Source of the DNA: Gemmatimonadaceae bacterium
GTDB lineage: Bacteria > Gemmatimonadota > Gemmatimonadetes > Gemmatimonadales > Gemmatimonadaceae
Assembly (NCBI GenBank): GCA_019689955.1
Contig: JADGGM010000028.1
Coordinates: forward strand, 1 to 12,186
Length of the DNA: 12,186 bases
Reading direction: 5' to 3'
A program made the position numbers and the translations under genes. Under the pieces are notes generated by a model that was given only the letters and a program-made list of their open reading frames with translations, searched no databases and was not told the DNA's origin. This document shows, one piece after another, positions 1-5,310 of this stretch (positions within the stretch are counted from its first letter, which is position 1; every line of letters begins with the position of its first letter).

Positions 1-207
1 GCCCGACGATACACGCGACCCGCACCACCCACCCGACGGGAGCTCCACTGGGGTCAGGCCCGGAGCGGCGGACGTGCCCCGAGCACCCTGAAGACACGAG
101 GCTGGCCCCGCGGAGTTGCTTGTCGTTGTCACGCACTGCGTTGGCGAGGCCCGGCGATCCGGACAGCCTCTGAGGCTCCAATTCACACTCGGCCCGCCCC
201 TGGCGTT

Positions 208-241
208 TGACGGCGCCTCGGAGATCGGCAAAGCGCCGTCA
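208..241 (-). terminator. Inverted repeat after second immunity gene, possible terminator
   Basis: A perfect 9-bp inverted repeat (TGACGGCGC at 208-216 pairing with GCGCCGTCA at 233-241) encloses a 16-nt loop. It lies about 35 bp downstream of the stop codon of the 275-589 gene. It could end transcription of the orphan tip/immunity pair, but there is no T-tract on the minus-strand side, so a canonical intrinsic terminator is not shown. The rest of 1-274 contains no coding region I can support; a short AGCCT-CTG-AGGCT hairpin near 165-177 is the only other structure noticed. Confidence 0.3.
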
Positions 242-274
242 GGAAGCCCGGCCGATTTGGCTGGCGAGCGAAAC

Positions 275-589
275 TCAGAGCGGCGCGACGCGCACCAGAG
301 TGTCTCCCTGGAACTCCAGTACAACGTCGCCGGCCTCGAGCCGCTCTCCGTCTCGTTTCACGATCAGATCTGGATGCTTCGCTCTGATCGTGGCAGCGGC
401 CTGCTCGATTCCGACTCCACGCGGTAGTTCGAGAAGCAGAGCACTGAGCAGATCGGTGATCCGCTTTTGCCGCACGAGCTCAGTGCTCTCGTGGTCTAGA
501 GTCACCCCACGATCCAGGAGCGTGTATGCCCACACGGCGTTCGTGACGATCAGCAGGATTACCAGGACGATTAGCACGGTTCGTCTCAT
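275..589 (-). CDS. Small membrane-anchored protein, probable immunity protein to the orphan RHS tip
   Basis: This is a 104-aa protein with an N-terminal hydrophobic helix (about residues 4-23, preceded by two arginines) and then a hydrophilic, mostly charged domain of about 80 residues. The layout suggests a single-pass inner-membrane anchor with the C-terminal domain facing the periplasm. The gene starts 9 nt after the stop codon of the orphan toxin tip, in the same orientation, which is the usual position of the immunity gene in rhs/CDI-type toxin cassettes. The start is ATG at 589, with AGG/GGAG purine runs just upstream that partly overlap the toxin stop codon. Its GC content looks lower than that of the RHS core. 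Some annotated immunity families have this anchor-plus-domain layout, but I cannot assign one with certainty. An immunity role is inferred from position and topology, not from a recognised motif. Confidence 0.72.
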   Translation of the reverse strand: MRRTVLIVLVILLIVTNAVWAYTLLDRGVTLDHESTELVRQKRITDLLSALLLELPRGVGIEQAAATIRAKHPDLIVKRDGERLEAGDVVLEFQGDTLVRVAPL

Positions 590-997
590 AGCTCCAGCCT
601 ATTGCTTGTCGGGCTTCTTCCGCCCTGCGTCCACAGCTTCGTGCGCGAATGTGGTGCAGCTATTGGTCAGAATGTTGTAGTCCTCGCGGTTTGGATCATT
701 CTTCCGCTTCTCTGCGAAGTCCACGACCTGCTGGTAGTCGGCATCGTCGTAATACTCTGCGTGGACTGACTTCCCGTGTCCGTAGTGCTTCGAGACGTAG
801 TCGTAGAGGTTGTCCAAGGACTTCTGAGTGGGCTTGCCGTCCTTCCCCATGACGAGGTCCGGCACTGGCTGCCTACGCACGATACCCTTGTGAGCGGCGT
901 CGTATCGCCCGTATTCGTAATACGCCGTGCGCCCATTCTTGTCTACTGCAATGACCGCTGAGTGCCACAGCGGAATCTTTGGCCCCCCGATGTTGAT

Positions 998-1033
998 TGG
1001 GTAGAAATTGTACCTTGGGTAGAAATTGTACCT
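998..1033. repeat. 18-bp perfect tandem duplication inside the orphan tip
   Basis: TGGGTAGAAATTGTACCT occurs at 998-1015 and again, immediately adjacent, at 1016-1033. On the minus strand it encodes two consecutive in-frame copies of a six-residue RYNFYP unit just after the DPFGL junction. The frame is preserved, so it is a linker-length change rather than a disruption. Confidence 0.9.
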
Positions 1034-1072
1034 GATGTAGATCGCATCCAGGCCAAAGGGATCGGTGTAGTT

Positions 1073-1081
1073 GACACCCCT
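1073..1081. repeat. Left (sub)terminal inverted repeat of the IS110 element
   Basis: GACACCCCT is the exact reverse complement of 2658-2666. The match does not clearly extend beyond these nine bases, so the element's outer boundary could be off by several bases. Confidence 0.6.
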
Positions 1082-1088
1082 CTATCCC

Positions 1089-1134
1089 GATCAGCTCCTC
1101 CGACGCTGATCTGAGGACCGCGCGCGACGCGCGC
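1089..1134 (+). other. Two hairpins in the left end of the IS110 element
   Basis: GATCAGC at 1089-1095 pairs with GCTGATC at 1105-1111 (7 bp, 9-nt loop). GCGCGCG at 1120-1126 mirrors CGCGCGC at 1128-1134 around a single A. They lie between the left repeat and the transposase start. They could be part of a left-end non-coding RNA, or could occlude ribosome entry when the element is read through from outside. No function is demonstrated. Confidence 0.5.
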
Positions 1135-1168
1135 TTTGATGGCACTTTCGTCGGCGACCCTCAGCCCC

Positions 1169-1174
1169 GAGGAG
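1169..1174 (+). promoter_or_regulatory. Ribosome binding site of the transposase
   Basis: GAGGAG lies 8 nt upstream of the ATG at 1183. This supports that start over any downstream in-frame methionine. Confidence 0.75.
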
Positions 1175-1182
1175 CGCCTGCC

Positions 1183-2511
1183 ATGAGCCAGCCGAGCACC
1201 CGCCCGTCGAATAATCTCACGGCGCTTTCTGCCCATCAAAAGCGCCAGCTCGCGGCCTCTGTCCGCGCCGTGGTCGGCGTCGACGCCGGCAAGTTCGCCC
1301 ATACCCTCGTCGTCCGGCCCGCCGGCGGGGCAGACTCGAGACCGATGTCCGTGCCCGTCACGCGCGAGGGCTTCGAGCGGGCGGTCGCCGCGATCCACGC
1401 CGCCGCTCCCGCCGCGCCGCCCGCCGACGTCCTGGTGGGCCTCGAGTTCGCCGGCACCTACGGCTTCACCTTCGCTCACTATCTGCATGACCAGGGCTAT
1501 CAGGTCGTGAGTGTGCTGGCCGCGCACACGAAGCACCGGAAGGAGGTCACGCACAACCAGGCGATCAAGACCGACGCGAAAGACGCGGCGGTCATCACCG
1601 ACCTGGTCGCGCAGGGGAAGTTCGTCGGCTTCGCCTTCCTCGCCCAGCCCTACGCCGAGCTCCGCTACCTCGTGAGCGCCCGCGAGCACGTCACGACGCT
1701 CCGCAACGCGGCGCTCACGCGCCTCATCGCCGTGCTCGACATCGTCTTCCCCGAGTACGAGCGGCTCTTCGGCGATCTGGCCAAGCCGACCGCGCTCGCC
1801 GTCCTCGCGGCGTTCCCCGGTCCGGCGGCGCTCCTCGCCGCGCCGAAGCGCCGGGTGCTCGCGGTGCTGCACCGGGCCAGCCGCGGCCACGTGGGCCCAG
1901 AGCGCTACGAGGCACTCATGGCTGCTGCCCGCGACACACTCGCACTGCCCGGTGCGCAGGGTGTGCTCAAGGACGAGCTCCCGCTCATCATCGCGCGGCT
2001 CGAGCTCTGTGACGCACAGCTCGCCACGTTGAAGCAGCGCATGATCGCCACGATGCGCGAGTTGCCCGAAGCCGCAGCGCTGCTCACCATTCCCGGAGTG
2101 GCGCCCGTGACCGCCGCGACCTTCCTCGGGTGCGTCGGGGATCCCACGGCGTACACGTCGTCGGCGCAGATCCTCAAGCTCGCTGGGCTGTCGCTGGTCG
2201 AGCGCTCGAGCGGGGTAACGCAGGGGCGGCGGCGGCTTTCGAAGCGCGGGAAACCGGTGCTCCGGCGGCACGCCTTCATGTTCGCGCTCCGGAGTGTGCG
2301 TGCCGACGGACTGTATCGCACGGAGTTCGAGCGGCTCTTGAAGAACACCGGGGGGAAGAAGCTCCCGGCCTTGGCGGCGATCAGCCGCAAAGCGCTCCGG
2401 CTCATGTTCCGAGTCGCGTGCGAATGCCGGCCGTACGTCCCGGCCGCCGAGTGGAAAGCGGCCGGAGATCGCCCGGGCAGCGCGGCTGCGGCGGATCGCA
2501 GCGCCGCGTGA
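1183..2511 (+). CDS. IS110 family transposase (DEDD recombinase with Tnp20 C-terminal domain)
   Basis: A 442-aa protein, normal length for the family. The N-terminal RuvC-like DEDD domain shows VGVDAGKFAH with Asp34, LVGLEFAGTYG with Glu88, and KTDAKDA with Asp131 and Asp134, which together are the expected acidic tetrad. A helical linker occupies about residues 160-295. The C-terminal Tnp20 domain has a helix-hairpin-helix-like TIPGVAPVTA (301-310) and GLSLVERSSG (about 335-343), which carries the candidate catalytic serine of this family, followed by a basic stretch ending KRGKPVLRR. IS110 enzymes cut and join DNA through a circular intermediate and are now known to be guided by a bridge RNA encoded in the element's own non-coding end. 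The reading frame is intact with all key residues present, so the element looks potentially active. A large open frame on the opposite strand across this gene is a GC-driven shadow. Confidence 0.95.
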   Translation: MSQPSTRPSNNLTALSAHQKRQLAASVRAVVGVDAGKFAHTLVVRPAGGADSRPMSVPVTREGFERAVAAIHAAAPAAPPADVLVGLEFAGTYGFTFAHYLHDQGYQVVSVLAAHTKHRKEVTHNQAIKTDAKDAAVITDLVAQGKFVGFAFLAQPYAELRYLVSAREHVTTLRNAALTRLIAVLDIVFPEYERLFGDLAKPTALAVLAAFPGPAALLAAPKRRVLAVLHRASRGHVGPERYEALMAAARDTLALPGAQGVLKDELPLIIARLELCDAQLATLKQRMIATMRELPEAAALLTIPGVAPVTAATFLGCVGDPTAYTSSAQILKLAGLSLVERSSGVTQGRRRLSKRGKPVLRRHAFMFALRSVRADGLYRTEFERLLKNTGGKKLPALAAISRKALRLMFRVACECRPYVPAAEWKAAGDRPGSAAAADRSAA

Positions 2512-2666
2512 CCATGGCGATCGCATCACCGCCCGGCAGGCCGGGGGCGAGCGCCCGGACCGTCTTGAAGCGGCCCATCGGTGGCGTACACCGGTGGCCG
2601 GCTTCCCAACTGCGAAACGCGCTCCTCCGGTCCAGGGTCCGCTGAAGTCTCCGAGGAAGGGGTGTC
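2512..2666 (+). ncRNA. Candidate IS110 bridge RNA region (right non-coding end)
   Basis: The 155 bp between the transposase stop and the right inverted repeat hold two consecutive stem-loops. The first is CGCCCGG (2530-2536) with CCGGG..CG (2541-2549), loop CAGG. The second is long: GAAGC-GGCC-(CAT)-CGGTG, loop GCGTA, CACCG-(GT)-GGCC-(G)-GCTTC (2567-2605), with an internal asymmetric bubble. In the IS1111 branch the bridge RNA is encoded in the right end, and such RNAs have stem-loops with internal loops that carry target-binding and donor-binding guides. Position and structure fit; transcription and the guide sequences are not shown. Confidence 0.4.
2658..2666. repeat. Right (sub)terminal inverted repeat of the IS110 element
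   Basis: AGGGGTGTC is the exact reverse complement of 1073-1081 and lies 147 bp past the transposase stop codon. It sets the provisional right boundary. Confidence 0.55.
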
Positions 2667-2771
2667 GAGGGACGCTGGTCGAGGACGGCAGCACCGCGAT
2701 CACGTCGCCTCCTACGTCGTGACAGCGTCGAGTTACGCGGGCCGAGCTGGCGGGCAGCACCGCTGTTTGAC

Positions 2772-3026
2772 AATTGACACGCTACGTGGCGGTCAACGGC
2801 GTGGGCGTGCTGCCGCCGACCGCAGACCGTGGGCGCGCCTCCGATATGACACCGGAGGTGTTCGGCGGAACGACGTCCCCGGCCAGAGAAGAGGGCGCTC
2901 GGGGCCACATAGGCTCGCGGCGCTGGACAGACCAGGCCCGTCCCCACAATGTGAGGACGGGCCTGGCGTGGCTCCCGGGATCCGGTCGAGGCGCAGGGAG
3001 GATCAGCGGCCTCCGAATTGACACGC
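2772..3026. repeat. 11-bp direct repeat flanking a 233-bp non-coding segment
   Basis: AATTGACACGC occurs at 2772-2782 and 3016-3026. Its TTGACAC core also appears at 1071-1077, just at the left edge of the IS110 element. The repeats bracket a hairpin-rich stretch that encodes nothing recognisable. They may be the scars of a small non-autonomous element or of a past recombination; chance cannot be excluded for a repeat this short. Confidence 0.45.
2932..2966 (-). terminator. Strong hairpin downstream of the first immunity gene, probable terminator
   Basis: CCAGGCCCGTCC (2932-2943) pairs perfectly with GGACGGGCCTGG (2955-2966), and the loop contains a further CAC/GTG pairing. The stem is GC-rich and symmetrical, so it would form in transcripts of either strand, and it lies about 100 bp beyond the stop codon of the 3066-3380 gene. 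No clear T-tract follows on either side. Termination is therefore likely but not certain; a structural role in a mobile segment is the alternative. Confidence 0.5.
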
Positions 3027-3065
3027 GAGCACGCCAGCGCTCAATCCAGTTGCTACCGCTCGATA

Positions 3066-3380
3066 CTACTCATCACGGGTGTTCAACCAGTCGGTGAGGT
3101 CAACAGCGCCATCGGGCCGCTGGGTGCCTGCGCGATTCAGCCCGTCCCAAATGGACCGGTTCAACTCGGTGTCGCTCTCCGCCCGGTCACGCCAAGTCGC
3201 GCTGCCATGGACGGCCGCGGTGGCCGCTGACGTATCGATTCCCTGGGCATCAGCGATGACTAGGATCGACTCACCCTTCGAGCGGCCACTGCGCCGCAGG
3301 AATGCGATCGCCTCCTCTAGCGACTGTCCGTCCGCGAGTAGGCGACGGACGGCCGTCGTCAACCGTGTGGCGTTCTGCAT
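3066..3380 (-). CDS. Small cytoplasmic protein, probable immunity protein to the main RHS tip
   Basis: A 104-aa soluble-looking protein with no signal peptide or membrane helix. It starts 12 nt after the stop codon of the main rhs tip, in the same direction, the standard immunity-gene position. The pattern SLEEAIAFLRR..GRSKGESILVIADAQGID..AATAAVHGS is helical. It recalls small uncharacterised proteins with an L7/L12 C-terminal-like motif (a helix, then a gly/ser-rich turn, then 'A...VH'). I offer that only as resemblance. Its cytoplasmic appearance suggests that the partner toxin acts in the cytoplasm, unlike the second pair. Composition is AT-richer than the RHS core. Function is inferred from context. 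Confidence 0.7.
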   Translation of the reverse strand: MQNATRLTTAVRRLLADGQSLEEAIAFLRRSGRSKGESILVIADAQGIDTSAATAAVHGSATWRDRAESDTELNRSIWDGLNRAGTQRPDGAVDLTDWLNTRDE

Positions 3381-3386
3381 TGTGAT

Positions 3387-3394
3387 CCCCTCCT
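3387..3394 (-). promoter_or_regulatory. Strong ribosome binding site of the first immunity gene
   Basis: AGGAGGGG on the minus strand, 6 nt before the ATG at 3380. It overlaps the toxin tip's TAG stop codon (3395-3393), so immunity translation is efficient and coupled to the end of toxin translation. It fixes the start codon. Confidence 0.8.
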
Positions 3395-4004
3395 ACTTGA
3401 GGCGAGTAAGGTCGATGTCAAAGTTGCAAACCTTGTCGGCGCCATACTTGGCACCTTCAATTAACAGCCGGTCGAATCCAGCGCTCTTGGCCTGTTGAGC
3501 GAGCTGATTGATCAGGGCCCGTTGCTCGGCGATCCCCAGGGCGGCTTTCTCCTCGGTCGCGTGGAACCAGCTGACGTTGCTCAGCGTGAGCTCCTTGCCT
3601 TTGATCGCGACGTTACCGATAAACTCGAACACGCCTTTCGAAGTCTGCACAAACTGCTGGATACGCGCGCCATCCTCAAACTCCGGAGCTGCAGCGGCAC
3701 CGGCCGCGGTAGCCTCAGCGGCGATCTGCCAACCCCAACCGAGTGTTGCACCGGCGGCTGCACCGATCAGTGTGTTGCGGAGAACGTGCTCATTCCAGGG
3801 TTTGCCTTGCCACAGATTGTAAGCTATTGTCCCACCACCGCCGACGATTGCTCCAATACCAGCACCAATACACCAAGGACAGAGGCCAAATGGATCCGCA
3901 TACGACACCGGATCCCCATTCGCATACCCATATACATTCAGCCCCCCCGCCAACCCGATCGGATCCTCCTGCGTGAACCGCCCGGTGCTTGCATCATAAT
4001 ACAT
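3393..4004 (-). CDS. RHS core C-terminus plus main toxin tip (third frame segment of the broken rhs gene)
   Basis: This segment opens with MYYDASTGRFTQEDPIG and runs through GDPVSYADPFGL (residues 31-41). That is the hallmark RHS-associated core end, with the DPxGL motif at which RHS proteins are cleaved. The tip (residues 42-203) begins with a glycine-rich hydrophobic stretch (GIGAIVGGGG.. and LIGAAAGATLGWGW) that may help membrane entry. It ends in a 90-residue domain carrying VSWFHATEE, EQRALINQLAQQA, GFDRLLIEG and CNFDIDLTR. I do not recognise this toxin domain. A 4-bp insertion near 4001-4005 puts this frame out of register with the upstream core. An ATG at 4004 overlaps the upstream frame's stop (3996-3994), so a short free protein could be made, though no good ribosome site precedes it. 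GC is about 50% in 3421-3480 against about 72% in the core at 5641-5700. Confidence 0.8.
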   Translation of the reverse strand: MYYDASTGRFTQEDPIGLAGGLNVYGYANGDPVSYADPFGLCPWCIGAGIGAIVGGGGTIAYNLWQGKPWNEHVLRNTLIGAAAGATLGWGWQIAAEATAAGAAAAPEFEDGARIQQFVQTSKGVFEFIGNVAIKGKELTLSNVSWFHATEEKAALGIAEQRALINQLAQQAKSAGFDRLLIEGAKYGADKVCNFDIDLTRLK

Positions 4005-5310
4005 ACCGGTTCCGCCGGTACTGATACCCCGACCCGTCCTGCATCTCCATGATGATGCTGCCGAACCAGCTCGGCGGCTCGCACACCATCCCACCAGTCA
4101 CCGTCCCCCCGGCCGTCGTATGGCAAACATACCCCGTGGGCATGGCATCGCCATAGCTCGACATGTCGGCGCCCGGGAACAGGATGGCCGGCTGAACGCA
4201 GAAGGTCGCCGGGCACGTCCCCTTGTCGTACTTCCCGCGCCAATCCGTGTACGGGATCACCACGGTGCCACCCTTGAACAGGTCGACCGGGGCGTCGATC
4301 CCCATCGCATGCGTGTAGCCTACCACGCCATAGTACGTGTCGTTGGTCGGCTCCCCCTCGATCCGCTGGGCCGTGTCCAGCGCCTCCCGCGTCTCGTAGA
4401 GGATCTGATTGCCGTCCCAGATCGTCCGGCTCACGGTGTTCCGGCAGCCCGAGTTCGCGTCGTGCTTCACGCAATTGCTATCGCGAACCATCTGCTGCCA
4501 CACGCGCCGCTCCAACGCGTCATACCGATAGGTCTCGTTCCGTGAGTAGGGCTGGTAATTCGGCGCGTGGTAGTTGAGCGTATCCAGCCGGAACCGGCTC
4601 CCGATCAGCCGGCGGGCCAGATCGTACGTGTTGATGATGTCGCGCTGCTCGACGTACGTCCCTCCGCAGAGGTCGCACCCCCCGAAGAGCTCGAAGTAGT
4701 GGTGGGTGATCTCCTCGCCGACCGCCCCGTCCCGATCGATGATGTAGTACGTCGTATCCCACACCGTCGACGTCGGGTGCACGGCCTGCACGAGCCGATC
4801 CGAGTGCGGCGCGTAGCTATAGTAGCTCTGGCTGTACCCAGCCCCGTACGTCGTGGCGGCCGTCTGGTTGCCCCGCGCGTCGTAGGTGCACTGCTCGGTC
4901 CTGCCGTTGTAGAACACGGTGGTCATGTGGCCCAGCCCATCATACCCGATCCCGTCGCCGGTGCGCGCGTTTCCGCCGAGATAGCCGCGGCTATCGTACA
5001 GGAGGCTGTCGTCGTGGATCACCGTGGCGCCGCCCTGGATGTGCCGGCGCACGAGCCGCGACAGACTGTCGTACGCCAGCGTCTCCACGATGCTATCCGC
5101 TCGCTGGGCGAGACGGACCGTTCGCATGATCCGGCCGTCGCCGTCGTAGCCGAAGGTGAACACGTTACCGAACACATCGGTTACCGACGTGAGAAACCCC
5201 GCCTGCGGCTCGTAGCCGTACTGTGTGGTGCCGGGCGCCGCCGGATGGTAGATCGTGGTGCGCCGTTTGTCGCGGTCGTACGCGTAGCGGAGGCCGTAGA
5301 CATGCGACGA
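3994..5310 (-). CDS. YD-repeat RHS core, middle frame segment
   Basis: The segment is dense in YD-repeat units: YGYEPQAGFLTSVTDVFGN, FGYDGDGRIMRTVRL, YDSLSRLVRRH, YDGLGHMTTVFY, CTYDARGNQTAATTY and YDALERRVW. These build the RHS cage wall. It finishes SGYQYRRNRY and then goes out of frame at the 4-nt insertion, reaching TGA at 3996-3994. The same frame stays open upstream to 5589, but that part is out of register with the real protein and is not coding. The segment contains a Cys-rich insertion (FGGCDLCGGTYVEQRD) and a loop with CPATFC.., which are less regular than ordinary YD repeats. It has no plausible start codon of its own at the break, so alone it would probably not be translated. Confidence 0.78.
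   Translation of the reverse strand, partial: SSHVYGLRYAYDRDKRRTTIYHPAAPGTTQYGYEPQAGFLTSVTDVFGNVFTFGYDGDGRIMRTVRLAQRADSIVETLAYDSLSRLVRRHIQGGATVIHDDSLLYDSRGYLGGNARTGDGIGYDGLGHMTTVFYNGRTEQCTYDARGNQTAATTYGAGYSQSYYSYAPHSDRLVQAVHPTSTVWDTTYYIIDRDGAVGEEITHHYFELFGGCDLCGGTYVEQRDIINTYDLARRLIGSRFRLDTLNYHAPNYQPYSRNETYRYDALERRVWQQMVRDSNCVKHDANSGCRNTVSRTIWDGNQILYETREALDTAQRIEGEPTNDTYYGVVGYTHAMGIDAPVDLFKGGTVVIPYTDWRGKYDKGTCPATFCVQPAILFPGADMSSYGDAMPTGYVCHTTAGGTVTGGMVCEPPSWFGSIIMEMQDGSGYQYRRNRYVL

Larger units (their letters stand above)
599..1081 (-). pseudogene. Orphan (displaced) RHS C-terminal toxin tip, permuted papain-like fold predicted, 5' end cut by IS110
   Basis: The open frame runs from a stop at 1084-1082 to TAG at 601-599, giving 160 codons with no start codon at its head. 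It opens with VNYTDPFGL, the conserved core/tip junction of RHS proteins, so it is an RHS tip without a core. After the junction come a short duplicated RYNFYP segment and then WHSAVIAVD (His40), YYEYGRY, and finally LTNSCTTFAHEAV (Cys142). His first, then NxC-xxF about 100 residues later, is the arrangement of circularly permuted NlpC/P60 or LRAT-like papain-fold enzymes; several bacterial toxins of that type are peptidoglycan amidases or acyltransferases. The first usable internal start is GTG at 880, downstream of His40, so independent translation would yield a protein lacking the predicted catalytic His. Activity therefore probably requires fusion to a core. The catalytic assignment is pattern recognition only. 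The tip is AT-richer than the core (28 of 60 bases are G/C at 661-720). Confidence 0.75.
1073..2666 (+). mobile_element. IS110-family (IS1111-like) insertion sequence
   Basis: A single DEDD/Ser transposase gene (1183-2511) lies between non-coding ends of about 110 bp (left) and 155 bp (right). A 9-bp perfect inverted repeat, GACACCCCT at 1073-1081 and AGGGGTGTC at 2658-2666, brackets it. Short terminal or subterminal inverted repeats are known for the IS1111 branch of the IS110 family, whereas the IS110 branch usually lacks them. The true ends may lie some bases outside these repeats. The element is oriented opposite to every other gene here and sits directly at the 5' boundary of the orphan RHS tip. 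No target duplication is clear, as expected for the family. A TTGACAC heptamer lies at 1071-1077 and again at 2774-2780 and 3018-3024. Confidence 0.8.
2667..3065. other. Non-coding, hairpin-rich gap between IS110 and the first immunity gene
   Basis: About 400 bp with no gene I can support; the open frames on both strands have GC-driven composition and no recognisable domain. It holds an 11-bp direct repeat (2772-2782 and 3016-3026), a CCTCCG/CGGAGG hairpin (2838-2843 with 2853-2858), and a strong 12-bp hairpin (2932-2966). I looked on the minus strand for the missing RHS core piece (YGYANGDP-type sequence) that should precede the orphan tip if the IS had merely split it, and found none. Confidence 0.6.

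Noticed and set aside
116..680. Plus-strand open frames opposite the second immunity gene
   Set aside because: They are Ser/Arg-rich shadows with no motif, opposite a gene with a clear membrane anchor and correct cassette position.
943..2760. 605-codon open frame on the minus strand, antisense to the transposase
   Set aside because: It is Arg/Gly/Glu-rich with no recognisable domain, and it mirrors the third-position GC bias of the real transposase gene, which carries the full DEDD tetrad and a good ribosome site.
2402..3024. Small minus-strand open frames in the IS/immunity gap as remnants of RHS core
   Set aside because: None contains YD-repeat or RHS-core motifs in any frame; they read as GC-rich non-coding DNA.
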